A stretch of 64,000 nucleotides of DNA from DASPHG01 sp963748315 (GCA_963748315.1 CAVVIK010000003.1:62001-126000), one strand, 5' to 3'; shown: positions 25,884-35,500, numbered from the stretch's first letter. The notes: generated from the sequence alone by a model not told the origin. Numbers and translations: made by a program.

Positions 25884-27068
25884 ATGGGGCGAATGACCGT
25901 GGACCCCCTGCAGGAGATCGACGGCCTCGTCGCGTTTGAGGGGCGCTGGCCGGGCACGGATGCCGAACGCCGCGCCGCGCAGCATCTCGAGCAGCGACTC
26001 GAGGCGCTCGGCCGAGACGCGGATGTCGAGCCCGCGAGCGTCTACCCGAATTACGGCGTCACGCACGCGATTCACGCCCTGATCGGAATCGTCGGAAGCG
26101 TCCTCTCCGTCTACACCCCCGTTGCGGGCGCCGCGCTCGTCCTGTTCGCGACCATCTCCGCGTTCGGCGACCTGACCGGCAGCCTCTACATCGTGCGCCG
26201 TCTGACGGGCCGTCGCGCGTCGCAGAACGTGACCTCGAAGGAGGGTGCCGACGGCAAGCGGGGCACCGTGATCTTGACCGCCCACTACGACGCCGCCCGC
26301 ACGGGCACCGTCTTCAGCCGCAAGGCGGTCGAGCGCCGCGCGACATTCGGGAAGCTGATCCGGCGCGGCCTCGGCCCGTTCGAGCCGTTCTTCTGGTCCC
26401 TCGTCGTGATCCTGGTCTGCTCGCTCCTGCGCCTGATCGGCTTCGAGGGCACCGCATTCACGGTGGTGCAGTTCATTCCGACCGTCGTGCTCATTGCCAG
26501 CGTCCCGCTGCTGATCGACATCGCTCTCTCGGACGTCGTGCCCGGGGCGAACGACAACGCGTCCGGAGTCGCCACCGTGCTGCGGCTGGCAGAGCGGTAC
26601 AGCGGCCGGCTCGAGAACTTCAACCTCTGGGTCGTCTTCCCCGGGGCCGAGGAGGGCCTTCTGCTCGGAATGCGCGAGTGGCTCGAGAAGCACAAGGGTG
26701 AGCTCGATCGCGAGCGGACCGTCTTCCTGAACATCGACATGGCGGGAACCGGCACCGTGCGCTGGGTCGAGAAGGAGGGGCTCGTGATGGCCCTCCGCTA
26801 CCACCCCGCCCTCATCGAGCTATGCGAGGAGATCGGCGACGGCCGCGGGATGGTCTCGAGACACGCGACCGACGCGCTCGTGCCGCGGTCGGCCGGGTTC
26901 CCCGCGATCACGATCACCTCCCGCAACGCGCTCGACTACGCGCCGCACTGGCACCAGCCCACGGACACGCCGGACCGCATCGACCTCGACTCGCTGGAGC
27001 GGACCTACGCCTTCTGCGGTGCGCTGCTCGAGCGCCTCGACGAGTCCATTGGGGCCGAGCTCGCGTAG
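25884..27068 (+). CDS. M28-family zinc aminopeptidase with membrane segments
   Basis: 394 residues. Zinc-site motifs: TAHYDAAR, PGANDNASGVA, FPGAEEGLLLG (catalytic Glu) and HWHQPTDTPD near the C-terminus, as in M28 exopeptidases. Unlike soluble relatives it has hydrophobic hairpins at about residues 55-95 and 170-215, so it is membrane-embedded with the peptidase domain on one face. Substrate unknown. Its 3' end overlaps the convergent acetoacetyl-CoA synthetase gene by 64 bp. Confidence 0.85.
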   Translation: MGRMTVDPLQEIDGLVAFEGRWPGTDAERRAAQHLEQRLEALGRDADVEPASVYPNYGVTHAIHALIGIVGSVLSVYTPVAGAALVLFATISAFGDLTGSLYIVRRLTGRRASQNVTSKEGADGKRGTVILTAHYDAARTGTVFSRKAVERRATFGKLIRRGLGPFEPFFWSLVVILVCSLLRLIGFEGTAFTVVQFIPTVVLIASVPLLIDIALSDVVPGANDNASGVATVLRLAERYSGRLENFNLWVVFPGAEEGLLLGMREWLEKHKGELDRERTVFLNIDMAGTGTVRWVEKEGLVMALRYHPALIELCEEIGDGRGMVSRHATDALVPRSAGFPAITITSRNALDYAPHWHQPTDTPDRIDLDSLERTYAFCGALLERLDESIGAELA

Positions 27069-28918
27069 CTGACGAACCAGTCGAACGCCTCGGGGTTCGC
27101 GAGCGAGTCGCGGCTGGCCGCCTTTTCCGGGTCCGCGCCCATGAAGATCTTCTTCACCGGCACCTCGAGCTTCTTGCCGCTGAGCGTGCGCGGCACCGCG
27201 TCGATCCGGACGATCTCGTCCGGCACGTGGCGCGGCGAACAGCGTGACCTGATCTGGCGGCGGATCTCGTCCTTCACGTCGTCCGTGAGCTCGCCGCGGG
27301 TGACGACGAAGAGCGGCATCCAATCGTTGACGTCGATCACGAGGCTGTCGAGGACCTCCGGCACCGCCTCGACCGCGCTGTAGATCTCGCTCGTCCCCAT
27401 CCGGATGCCCTGGCGGTTGATCGTCGAGTCGGAGCGCCCGTAGATCACACCCGTGCCCCGCTCGGTGATCTTCAGCCAATCGCCGTGCCGCCAGACGCCG
27501 GGGAACATGTCGAAGTAGCTCTCGCGGTAGCGCTCGCCATCCGGGTCGTTCCAGAAGAAGAGCGGCATCGACGGCATCGGCTCCGTGATCACGAGCTCCC
27601 CCACCTCGCCGACCACGGACTCGCCCGCCTCGTTCCACGCCTCGAGCTTCGCCCCGAGTGCGGGGGCCTGCAGCTCACCCTCGTACACCGGCAGGATCGG
27701 GCTCGCGCCGATGAACGCGGTGCAGAGGTCGGTGCCGCCGCTCGTCGAGAACAGCCAGACGTCGTCCTTGACCTGCTCGTAGATCCACCGGAAGCCCTCC
27801 GGCGCGAGCGGCGACCCCGTCGAGCCGATGCTCTTCAGCTTCGGGAGCTCCGGCGGAGCCGCCCCCTCCTTCATGCAGTTCGAGATGAACGCTGCACTCG
27901 TTCCGAAGCAGGTGACTTCCGCATCGGCCGCCAGCCGCCACAGCGCCTCAGGTGCCGGCGCGCCGTCGTACAGGACGATCGCCGACCCGGCGAGGAGCCC
28001 GCCGACGAGGAAGTTCCACATCATCCAACCGGTCGTGGTGAACCAGAAGAAGCGGTCGTCCGGCGTGAGGTTCGAGTGCAGGTTGGCCTTCTTGAGGTGC
28101 TCGAGCAGGATCCCGCCCTGGCCCTGGACGATCGCCTTCGGCAGCCCGGTGGTCCCGGACGAGTAGAGGACCCACAGCGGATGGTCGAACGGCACCTGCT
28201 CGAAGGTGAGCTCGTCCGCCTCGGGCAGCTCCCACTTCTCACCTGAGAGGTAGGGCACGCGAATCGTGTGCTCGAGGCTCGGAATCGCGGCCTCGATCTG
28301 CGCGACCTGGTCGCCGCGGTCGAAGTCCTTGCCGTTGTAGCGGTACCCGTCGACCGCCAGCAGCACCTTCGGCTCGATCTGCGCGAAGCGGTCGATCACG
28401 GTCGGCGCGCCGAACTCCGGCGCCGCGCTCGACCAGATCGCGCCGATGCTGGCGGTCGCGAGGAACGCCGCGACCGTCTCCGGGATGTTCGGCATGTACG
28501 CGACCACGCGATCGCCGCGCTCGACCCCGAGGCGGCGCAGCTCCGTCGCGACGCGCGCGGTCATGTCCGCCAGCTCGTCCCAACTCAGCTCGGACAGCTC
28601 GCGCAGCTCGGACGCGTGGAGGATCGCGGTCGCACCCGGCCGGCGCTCGTAGAAGAGGCGCTCCGCGTAATTCACGCTCGCGCCAGGGAACCACTCCGCG
28701 CCGGGCATCTCGCGCCGCGTCAGCACCCCGTCGTGCCCGCCGGGCATCTCGAAGTACTCCCAGAGCGACCCCCAGAAGGCCTCGAGGTCTTCGACCGACC
28801 AGCGCCAGAGCTGGTCGTAGGTCTCGAAGCCGCGGTCGAGCCACCGCATGTAGTGAGTCAGCCGCGAGCTCTCGATCCATTCGGGAGAGGGCTGCCAGAG
28901 CAGGTCGCCTTCGGCCAT
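27005..28918 (-). CDS. aacS: Acetoacetyl-CoA synthetase
   Basis: 637 residues from the ATG at 28916-28918. Family-specific N-terminus (DLLWQPSPEWIESSRLTHYMRW), AMP-binding loop VLYSSGTTGLPKAIV, TGWMMWNF, STSGGTDLC, and the C-terminal LSGKKLEVPVKKI with the adenylation lysine. It activates acetoacetate to acetoacetyl-CoA with ATP. Neighbouring carboxyltransferase, hydroxyacyl-CoA dehydrogenase and HMG-CoA lyase genes fit ketone-body or leucine-derived acetoacetate use. Confidence 0.92.
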   Translation of the reverse strand: MAEGDLLWQPSPEWIESSRLTHYMRWLDRGFETYDQLWRWSVEDLEAFWGSLWEYFEMPGGHDGVLTRREMPGAEWFPGASVNYAERLFYERRPGATAILHASELRELSELSWDELADMTARVATELRRLGVERGDRVVAYMPNIPETVAAFLATASIGAIWSSAAPEFGAPTVIDRFAQIEPKVLLAVDGYRYNGKDFDRGDQVAQIEAAIPSLEHTIRVPYLSGEKWELPEADELTFEQVPFDHPLWVLYSSGTTGLPKAIVQGQGGILLEHLKKANLHSNLTPDDRFFWFTTTGWMMWNFLVGGLLAGSAIVLYDGAPAPEALWRLAADAEVTCFGTSAAFISNCMKEGAAPPELPKLKSIGSTGSPLAPEGFRWIYEQVKDDVWLFSTSGGTDLCTAFIGASPILPVYEGELQAPALGAKLEAWNEAGESVVGEVGELVITEPMPSMPLFFWNDPDGERYRESYFDMFPGVWRHGDWLKITERGTGVIYGRSDSTINRQGIRMGTSEIYSAVEAVPEVLDSLVIDVNDWMPLFVVTRGELTDDVKDEIRRQIRSRCSPRHVPDEIVRIDAVPRTLSGKKLEVPVKKIFMGADPEKAASRDSLANPEAFDWFVSYASSAPMDSSRRSSSAPQKA

Positions 28919-28928
28919 CGGTGCTGTT

Positions 28929-29804
28929 TTAGCCGAGTCGCGCGCGCGCCGCAGCGATATGGCGCTTGCCCGCGGCGATCGCGGCTCTCGCCTGGTCGAC
29001 GCGGTACTCGGTCGGATCGCCGGACAGGAGCTCGTTCGCCTGGTCGTAACTGGCGATCGCCTGTTCGTACTCGGCGAGGGCAGCACGGCTCGCGTCCGGC
29101 ATCGAGGTGTCGAGGTCGAGCGATCGAATGCCCTCGCCGAGCTCGACGAGCTCGTCATCCGCGCTCCGCTCGCCCGCCTCGCGCACCTCCCGCTCCCGCG
29201 CCCGACGGCGACGCGCGCGGGCGCCCAGCAGCACGGCGCCGAGGAGGAAAGGCAGTGCGATCGCACCCGCGACGATCAGCACGCCGAGCTTGAACGCATC
29301 CCCGATGTCGTCGAGGAAGTCGTCGCCATCCGGGATCGGCGTCGAGACGGGCTGGCCCGGCGGACCCGGATCCGCCTCGGGGCCCGGATCGATACGCGCG
29401 ATTCGAGGGATTGCCGCCACGAGCTCGTCCGCGAGGCTGTCGTTCGGCCGCGCGTTCACGGCCGTCTGGAGCGCGGCGGCGGTCGCGTGCGACTCCGGGT
29501 ATGAGGTCACCGCCCAGTAGTCGCGACCGGCGATCATGATCAGGGTGCCGCGTATGTGCAGCGTGCGGTCGACCTCGTTCGCAAACGCACCGGCGCCACC
29601 GGACGCGACGGCGGCCGGGACGACCGCGACCTTGATGCGCCCGATCGCCGACTCGACGATCTCGAGCCGCACCCGACCCCGCTCGGCGACGCTCATGCGG
29701 TCCGCCGCCTCGGGGTGCACGTAGACGGGATCGCCCTCCAGCGCACGCGCCACGGTCTCGGCGGGGGTCGCGGCCTGGGCCGGCGCGGCCGCCGCCATCA
29801 TCAA
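28929..29804 (-). CDS. Secreted/membrane protein with one central transmembrane helix
   Basis: About 291 residues. The start is a TTG (29802-29804) or the ATG codons after it; the frame just upstream adds LLLL, so the signal peptide (ending AQAA) may begin slightly earlier. An ectodomain of ~150 residues is followed by a Pro/Gly-rich stretch, a membrane helix near residues 172-192, and a cytoplasmic helical part with AEYEQAIASYDQANELL. The layout resembles TPM-type membrane proteins but no signature was identified. It follows the carboxyltransferase gene by 13 bp. Confidence 0.6.
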   Translation of the reverse strand: MMMAAAAPAQAATPAETVARALEGDPVYVHPEAADRMSVAERGRVRLEIVESAIGRIKVAVVPAAVASGGAGAFANEVDRTLHIRGTLIMIAGRDYWAVTSYPESHATAAALQTAVNARPNDSLADELVAAIPRIARIDPGPEADPGPPGQPVSTPIPDGDDFLDDIGDAFKLGVLIVAGAIALPFLLGAVLLGARARRRRAREREVREAGERSADDELVELGEGIRSLDLDTSMPDASRAALAEYEQAIASYDQANELLSGDPTEYRVDQARAAIAAGKRHIAAARARLG

Positions 29805-29817
29805 CAGCAGCAGGGCT

Positions 29818-31338
29818 CTAGACAGGCGTGACCGGATTGCGCTTGTCGGGCCACTCCCGCGCGCGGCCCTCGTAGAGGGTGAAGCGGCGCGCGATCTCCG
29901 CGCGGAGGTCCTCCGGCTGGATGACGGCGTCGACCACGAGCTCCGACGCGAGGTGAAGGATGTCGATCTCCTCCGCGTACTCGCGGCGCAGCTCCTCGGT
30001 CCGGCGCGCGCGCTCCTCGTCGTCCTCGATCGCGTTCAGCTGGTTGTAGAAGACGGCGTTGATCGCGGCCTGCGGCCCCATGACGGCGATCTTCGCGCCG
30101 GGCAGCGCGATGCACGCGTCCGGATCGAACGCCGGGCCGGCCATCGCATAGAGGCCGGCGCCGTACGCCTTCCGAATGACCACGGACAGCTTCGGCACCG
30201 TCGCCTCCGACACCGCGGAGATCATCTTCGCGCCCGACCGGATGATGCCCTGGCGCTCGACCTGTGTGCCAATCATGAAGCCGGGCACGTCGGCTAGGAA
30301 CAGCAGCGGAACGTTGAAGGCGTTGCAGGTCCAGATGAACCGGGCGGCCTTGTCCGAGGAGTCGACGAACAGGACTCCCCCGCGCTGCTTCGGCTGGTTC
30401 GCCACGATCCCGACGACCCGGCCCTCGATGCGGGCGTACCCGACGACGAGCTCCTTCGCCCAGCGCTTCTGCACCTCGAGGAACGAGTCGGCGTCGACGA
30501 GCGCGTCGAGCAGGTCGTAGACGTCGAACGGCTTGTTCTCGTCGTCGGGCACGATCTCGCGGATCGCCGCGTCGCTCGCGGGCGCGGCCGGTGGAGCGTG
30601 CGGCGGCTGCTCCTGCCAGTTGGTCGGGAAGTAGGAGAGGTAGCGCTTCGCGAGGTCGATGCCGTCCTCGTCGGACTTGACGAGGAAGTGGCCGCAGCCC
30701 GAGACGCCGGTGTGCATCTTCGCGCCGCCCATCTCCTCGAGCGTGACCTTCTCGCCGATGACCATCTCGGCCATGCGCGGTGAGCCGAGGTACATCGACG
30801 CGTTGCCCTCGCGCATGATCACGACGTCGCAGAAGGCGGGTATGTACGCGCCCCCGGCGGCACTCGGCCCGAACAGGACGCAGACCTGCGGCACGATGCC
30901 CGACAGCTTCACCTCGGTGTGGAAGATCCGTCCGGCGCCGCGGCGGCCGGGGAACATCTGCACCTGGTCGGTGATCCGCGCGCCCGCCGAGTCGACGAGG
31001 TAGATCATCGGCACCCGGTGCTGGAGCGCCTGCTCCTGGATCCGGATGATCTTCTCGACGGTCTTCGGCCCCCACGAGCCCGCCTTGACCGTGGGGTCGT
31101 TCGCCATGACCGCCACCTGGCGGCCGGCGATCGTGCCCATCCCCGTCACGACGCCGTCGGCCCCGAAGCCGTCCTGCTCCCAGTTCGCGAGCAGCGCCTC
31201 CTCGGCGAACGAGTCGGAGTCCAGCAGCCGCGCGATCCGCTCGCGCACGGGCAGCTTGCCCTGCTGCGCGGACTTCTCGTGGTGGCGCTCAGGCCCGCCG
31301 GAACGGGCGCGGTCGAGAGCCTGCTTCAGGTCGGACAT
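29818..31338 (-). CDS. Acyl-CoA carboxylase beta (carboxyltransferase) subunit
   Basis: 506 residues. The crotonase-like halves carry the acyl-CoA pocket LFGPSAAGGAYIPAFCD and the biotin pocket KAYGAGLYAMAG, with VDSSDKAARF and FLADVPGFMIGTQ. It transfers carboxyl from biotin to propionyl-, methylcrotonyl- or another acyl-CoA. No biotin carboxylase/BCCP subunit is in the window, so it must pair with one elsewhere. With aacS and HMG-CoA lyase nearby, methylcrotonyl- or propionyl-CoA are the likelier substrates. Confidence 0.9.
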   Translation of the reverse strand: MSDLKQALDRARSGGPERHHEKSAQQGKLPVRERIARLLDSDSFAEEALLANWEQDGFGADGVVTGMGTIAGRQVAVMANDPTVKAGSWGPKTVEKIIRIQEQALQHRVPMIYLVDSAGARITDQVQMFPGRRGAGRIFHTEVKLSGIVPQVCVLFGPSAAGGAYIPAFCDVVIMREGNASMYLGSPRMAEMVIGEKVTLEEMGGAKMHTGVSGCGHFLVKSDEDGIDLAKRYLSYFPTNWQEQPPHAPPAAPASDAAIREIVPDDENKPFDVYDLLDALVDADSFLEVQKRWAKELVVGYARIEGRVVGIVANQPKQRGGVLFVDSSDKAARFIWTCNAFNVPLLFLADVPGFMIGTQVERQGIIRSGAKMISAVSEATVPKLSVVIRKAYGAGLYAMAGPAFDPDACIALPGAKIAVMGPQAAINAVFYNQLNAIEDDEERARRTEELRREYAEEIDILHLASELVVDAVIQPEDLRAEIARRFTLYEGRAREWPDKRNPVTPV

Positions 31339-31365
31339 GCGGCGCCTGAGTGTACGGCGCGGGCT

Positions 31366-32505
31366 CTAGTAGTTCGTGTAGAGCAGACGCGGGTTCGTCG
31401 TGCTCGACGACTTGACCACGTTCGGCGTCGCGTTGTTGTAGAGCGCGCTCCGCACGGCCGCGGGACTCGCAGCCGTATCGGTCTCGAGGTACTGCGCGGC
31501 AACACCCGCAACGTGCGGCGTGGCCATCGAGGTGCCGCTGATCGTGTTCGTGGCGGTGTTGCTCGTGTACCAGTCCGAGGTGATGCTGACGCCCGGCGCG
31601 AACAGGTCAACGCACGATCCGTAGTTGCTCCAGCGCGGCTTGGTGTCGGTGCGATCCGTTGCGCCGATCGTCATTGCCTCGGCCACGCGCGCGGGCGAGT
31701 AGTTGCACGCGTTCTGCCCCTTGCCACCCGCATTGCCGTTGCCGGCCGCTATCGCGTAGCTGACGCCGTCGCCAATGGAGTTGCGTACCGCGGTGTCGAC
31801 CGAGCTGCTGGCGCCGCCGCCGAGGCTCATGTTCGCCACAGCCGGAGCGCCGGTGCCGTGCTGGCCTGTCACCCAGTTGATGCCGGCGATTACGCCGGAC
31901 CACGTGCCGCTGCCCGAGCAGTTCAGCACCCGAACGGCGACCAGCGACACGCCCTTGGCGACACCGTAGGTCGTTCCTCCGACGGTGCCGGCGACGTGAG
32001 TGCCGTGCCCGTTGCAGTCATCGGCTGACCCGCCGTCCACTGCGTCGTAGCCGCTCGTGGCGCGGCCCCCGAAGTCGTTGTGAGCGAAGCGGATGCCCGT
32101 GTCGATGATGTAGGCGGTCACGCCCGCACCGGTGTTGGTGTAGGTGAACGAGTTGCTGAGCGGCAGCGCGCGTTGGTCGATCCGGTCGAGTCCCCAGGTT
32201 GCACTGGTCTGCGTGGTGGTCGCATGGACGACGCCGTCGGGCTCGACGTACGCCACGCGCGGGTCGCTTCTCAGCGCGTCCACGCGGCCTGGCGGAACCT
32301 TGCCGGCGTATCCCTCGAGCGCGCTGCCGTAGACGACCCGGTCCGTGACCCCGTAGCGGCGCGCGTGATCGGCGGCGACGGCCTGGGAATCGGCGGAGCT
32401 CTTGAGGACGACGATGTAGCGGTCCTTCACCGACGGCGCCGCGGAGGCCGTGGCCGGGAGGGAAAGCGCGATCAGAGCAGCGAGAAGAGGGAGGGCGCGA
32501 GCCAC
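31366..32505 (-). CDS. Subtilisin-like serine protease (S8) with I9 propeptide
   Basis: 379 residues from a GTG at 32503-32505, which gives a clean signal peptide (MARALPLLAALIALSLPATA); a GTG six codons upstream is also possible. An inhibitor_I9-type prodomain (~25-95) precedes the catalytic domain with YIIDTGI (Asp), NGHGTHVAGT (His) and SGTSMATPHVAG (Ser). Two cysteine pairs suggest disulfides, as in proteinase K-type enzymes. Secreted endopeptidase that matures by removing its prodomain. Confidence 0.92.
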   Translation of the reverse strand: MARALPLLAALIALSLPATASAAPSVKDRYIVVLKSSADSQAVAADHARRYGVTDRVVYGSALEGYAGKVPPGRVDALRSDPRVAYVEPDGVVHATTTQTSATWGLDRIDQRALPLSNSFTYTNTGAGVTAYIIDTGIRFAHNDFGGRATSGYDAVDGGSADDCNGHGTHVAGTVGGTTYGVAKGVSLVAVRVLNCSGSGTWSGVIAGINWVTGQHGTGAPAVANMSLGGGASSSVDTAVRNSIGDGVSYAIAAGNGNAGGKGQNACNYSPARVAEAMTIGATDRTDTKPRWSNYGSCVDLFAPGVSITSDWYTSNTATNTISGTSMATPHVAGVAAQYLETDTAASPAAVRSALYNNATPNVVKSSSTTNPRLLYTNY

Positions 32506-32523
32506 GTATCCAATGTAGACCAC

Positions 32524-33417
32524 CTAGACCGCGTTCGCCAGTCCTTTGTTCTCCTTCGGCTCGTCGCCCGAGTAGTCGTAGAAGCCCATCCCGGTCTTGC
32601 GCCCGTACCAGCCGGCCATGAGCATCTTCCTGAGCGTCGGCGGACGCGAGAACCGGCGCTCGCGGAACTCGTCGAACATCACGTCGCAGATGGCGCCCAT
32701 GGTGTCGAGCCCGACGAAGTCGGCCAGCGTCAGCGGCCCCATCGGATGCCCCGCCCCGGCCTTCATCGCCTCGTCGATCTCCGTGATCGTGCCGACGCCC
32801 TCCTCGTAGGCGCGGATCGCGTCGAGCATGTACGGCACCAGGAGGCGGTTGACGATGAATCCGGCCTTGTCCTTGGTCTCGACCGTCAGCTTGCCGAGGC
32901 TCTTGCCCCACTCGACGCCCGCCTGGAACGCCTCATCGGAGGACGCGACCGAGCGGATCACCTCGAGCAGCTTCATCATCTGGACCGGGTTGAAGAAGTG
33001 GAGCCCGATGAAGCTCTCGGGCCGGTTCGTCGCGGTGGCCTGCGCGATCACGGGCAGCGACGACGTGTTGGTGGCGAGCACGGCGCCGTCCTTGACGATG
33101 CCGTCCACCTCGCGCCACATCTCGACTTTGAGGTCGAGGTCCTCGGTGATCGCCTCGATCACCAGGTCGCAGTCGGCGAGATCGGAGTAGTCCAGGGTGC
33201 CCTGGATCCGGCCGCGAACCTCGTCGGCGGCGGATTGCTCGAGCTTGCCCTTCTCGACGGCCCGCGCGAGCTGCTTCTCGATCTTGGCGAGGCCCTTGTC
33301 GAGCGCGGCCTGGTCGGCCTCGCGGACGACGACGTCGTAGCCGGACTGGGCGGATGCCTGCGCGATCCCGTGGCCCATGAGCCCGCAGCCGACGACGCCC
33401 ACCTTCTTGATGTTCAT
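32524..33417 (-). CDS. 3-hydroxybutyryl-CoA (3-hydroxyacyl-CoA) dehydrogenase
   Basis: 297 residues. N-terminal Rossmann GVVGCGLMGHGIAQASAQSG, NTSSLPVI and GLHFFNPVQMMKLLEV with the catalytic His, then the helical C-terminal domain (HPMGPLTLADFVGLD, GWYGRKTGMGFYDY). It oxidises (S)-3-hydroxybutyryl-CoA to acetoacetyl-CoA with NAD(P). Divergent from the enoyl-CoA hydratase at 33452 with 34 bp between, so both may be controlled from that interval. Confidence 0.92.
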   Translation of the reverse strand: MNIKKVGVVGCGLMGHGIAQASAQSGYDVVVREADQAALDKGLAKIEKQLARAVEKGKLEQSAADEVRGRIQGTLDYSDLADCDLVIEAITEDLDLKVEMWREVDGIVKDGAVLATNTSSLPVIAQATATNRPESFIGLHFFNPVQMMKLLEVIRSVASSDEAFQAGVEWGKSLGKLTVETKDKAGFIVNRLLVPYMLDAIRAYEEGVGTITEIDEAMKAGAGHPMGPLTLADFVGLDTMGAICDVMFDEFRERRFSRPPTLRKMLMAGWYGRKTGMGFYDYSGDEPKENKGLANAV

Positions 33418-33451
33418 TAGCCTCCGATCCTCAAAGAGCGGAGGAGCCTAC

Positions 33452-34231
33452 ATGGGCCTGGTCCTTACAGAAGACCGCGGTGCGGTCCGGCACATCGTCC
33501 TCAACCGTCCCGAGAAGCGGAATGCACTCGGGGCCGACGTGATCGCAGAGCTCGGGGCCGCGATCCAGGAGGCCGCGTACGACGACGCCGTCCGCGTGGT
33601 CGTCCTCCGCGGCGAGGGGCCGATGTTCTCCTCGGGCATGGACGTCGGCGACCTGAAGAACCTCTCCGACGACCCGTCCGACCTGCGTCGCTACCGCACG
33701 CCGATCCTCCAGATCTGGAATTTGCTCGAGGAGATGCTGAAGCCGACGATCTGCCAAATCCACGGCGCGGCGCTCGGCGGCGCCTTCGAGCTCGCCACCG
33801 CGTGCGACATGCGCACGATGGCCGAGGACGCACTCGCCGGGATCATGGAGGTGCGCGTCGGTCTGCTGCCCGACGTGGGCGGCTGCTCGCGGTTGCCGGC
33901 GATCGTCGGGCTCGGCAACGCGAAGGAGCTGATCATGACCGGCAAGGTGATCGACGGGCGTGAGGCGCACCGAATCGGATTCGCCAACAGGATCGCCCCG
34001 GCCGACCAGCTCGACGAGGTGACCGAGGCGTTCGCGAACGAGTTCCTCGCGTGCGCGCCCAAGGCGGTCGGGTTGGCGAAGCGGGTTCTCGACGCCGCCG
34101 CGAAGCCGGCGCTCGCCGCGACGCTCGAGCAGGAGGTTCAGGCGCAGCAGCGGCTTGCCGAGACCGACGACTTCAAGGAGGGCGCGCGGGCGTTCTTCGA
34201 GAAGCGCCAGCCGGACTTCGCGGGCCGATGA
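33452..34231 (+). CDS. Enoyl-CoA hydratase/isomerase family protein
   Basis: 259 residues from the ATG at 33452 (GGAGGAG seven bases upstream). Crotonase motifs: LNRPEKRNALGADV, MFSSGMDVGDLKN, IHGAALGGAFELATACDMR, and VRVGLLPDVGGCSRL where isomerase-type members carry an acidic residue. Hydrates or isomerises an unsaturated acyl-CoA. Divergent from the dehydrogenase and ATGA-coupled to the RidA gene. Confidence 0.88.
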   Translation: MGLVLTEDRGAVRHIVLNRPEKRNALGADVIAELGAAIQEAAYDDAVRVVVLRGEGPMFSSGMDVGDLKNLSDDPSDLRRYRTPILQIWNLLEEMLKPTICQIHGAALGGAFELATACDMRTMAEDALAGIMEVRVGLLPDVGGCSRLPAIVGLGNAKELIMTGKVIDGREAHRIGFANRIAPADQLDEVTEAFANEFLACAPKAVGLAKRVLDAAAKPALAATLEQEVQAQQRLAETDDFKEGARAFFEKRQPDFAGR

Positions 34232-34665
34232 AGCTCGACATCGAACTCCCCCCGGCACCGCCCGCCGCCGGCAACTACCAGCTGATGAAGCGCCACCGCG
34301 ACCTCGTCTTCCTCTCCGGCCACGGCCCGATCGAGGACGGCAACCTGATCACCGGCAAGATCGGCGCGGACCTGACGGTCGAAGAGGGGGCTCACGCCGC
34401 GCGCGTGACCGGCCTCAACCTGCTCGCCACGCTGAAGGCCGAGCTCGACGACCTCGAGAACGTGACCTCGGTGTTGAAGCTGCTCGGGATGGTGAATGTC
34501 GCACCTGGCTTCGATGACCTGCCGTCGGTCATCAACGGCTGCTCCGACCTCTTCGTCGAGGTGTTCGGCGCGAAGATCGGAAAGCACGCACGCTCGGCCG
34601 TCGGCATGGCCGAGCTGCCGTTCGGGATGGCGGTCGAGATAGAGGCCGTCGTGGCAGTGCGCTAA
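34228..34665 (+). CDS. RidA (YjgF/YER057c/UK114) family protein
   Basis: 145 residues; the ATG overlaps the hydratase stop. RidA features: VFLSGHGPIEDGNLITGKI, NLLATLKAELDDLENVTSVLKL and GKHARSAVGMAELPFGMAVEIE, in which the arginine matches the one that contacts substrate carboxylates. RidA enzymes hydrolyse reactive enamines/imines made by PLP dehydratases; this longer subgroup is less studied. Coupling to a crotonase is unusual for that role. Confidence 0.85.
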   Translation: MKLDIELPPAPPAAGNYQLMKRHRDLVFLSGHGPIEDGNLITGKIGADLTVEEGAHAARVTGLNLLATLKAELDDLENVTSVLKLLGMVNVAPGFDDLPSVINGCSDLFVEVFGAKIGKHARSAVGMAELPFGMAVEIEAVVAVR

Positions 34666-34711
34666 CGGCCGAGCGACGGACCTCAGATCGTCGCTATGCC
34701 GTATTAGGGGC

Positions 34712-35500
34712 GTGGTTCGACTGTACCTCGCCCTCGTCTGCACGCTCGGTGTTCTCCTCGTCATGCCACAGGCGGCGGCGGGCGGGGGTTGGTGGTCCTA
34801 CATCGACGCGAGCCGCTCCCACGCCGCCCCGGGACAGAGTGTGGAACTAAAGGAGGCTGATCTGCTCTTCAGCTCGGCCGCGGCCGCCCAGGCAGCGCAG
34901 CAGGCCGATCGATTCCACGTCTATTTGTTGCGGGGCTTTGACTACTCCGTCGTCGAGCGGGCGATGCACAAGGCGTCGCCGGGCAACTGGTGGTCCCTGG
35001 GCGGTGCCGAGGCGATCGAGGTCGGGCAGGTGACGGTGAAAGCGTCGGACGGCGCGAACCTCGGCAAGGCGCGCGCCGCATTCACGGTGCCGGAGCTTCC
35101 GCCGGCGATGTACCACCTGATGCTCTGCGACACGGGATGCACCGAACCTCTCGCCGACGTCATCCCCACTCAGGCCTTCACCGTGGTGGCTGATCCGGCT
35201 ACTGCGCGGATAGCGAACCGTGTCGACCGCTTGGAGCGCCGCCGCCGGAATCAGGCTTATCAGCTCGCCGCCGCGCGCGCGGACAGTGACCGGGCGGTGA
35301 CGGCAGAGCGGAATGCCCGCGCGGAGCTTGAGCAGCTCGAGGCCAGCGTGGCGTCGCTGGCGAACGAGGACCGGAGTACGCCGCTGGCGTCCGCCGGGTG
35401 GCTGGTGGCCGGAGCGCTTGGCGGGGCTCTGGCCCTGCTCGTCGTGCGCCCTAAGCCTCGTGCCCGGGATCGATCTCGCGGGCGCGCCGGAACCGCATAG
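34712..35500 (+). CDS. Secreted protein with coiled coil and C-terminal membrane anchor
   Basis: 262 residues from a GTG. A signal peptide (~1-22, ending QAAA) precedes an Ig-like ectodomain (~25-155) with a CDTGC disulfide loop. A charged coiled coil (RLERRRRNQAYQLAAARADSD to LEQLEASVASL) follows, then a membrane helix near residues 228-246 and a basic cytoplasmic tail. The layout resembles sortase-independent surface proteins. The last 50 bp overlap the convergent flavin-reductase gene. Confidence 0.6.
   Translation: MVRLYLALVCTLGVLLVMPQAAAGGGWWSYIDASRSHAAPGQSVELKEADLLFSSAAAAQAAQQADRFHVYLLRGFDYSVVERAMHKASPGNWWSLGGAEAIEVGQVTVKASDGANLGKARAAFTVPELPPAMYHLMLCDTGCTEPLADVIPTQAFTVVADPATARIANRVDRLERRRRNQAYQLAAARADSDRAVTAERNARAELEQLEASVASLANEDRSTPLASAGWLVAGALGGALALLVVRPKPRARDRSRGRAGTA

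Noticed and set aside
28268..29293. 341-codon plus-strand frame opposite aacS
   Set aside because: Antisense shadow of acetoacetyl-CoA synthetase with no protein-like motifs.
29801..31075. 424-codon minus-strand frame overlapping the carboxyltransferase gene
   Set aside because: Composition is Arg/Gly-rich with no family features and it lies out of frame with a strongly conserved enzyme on the same strand.
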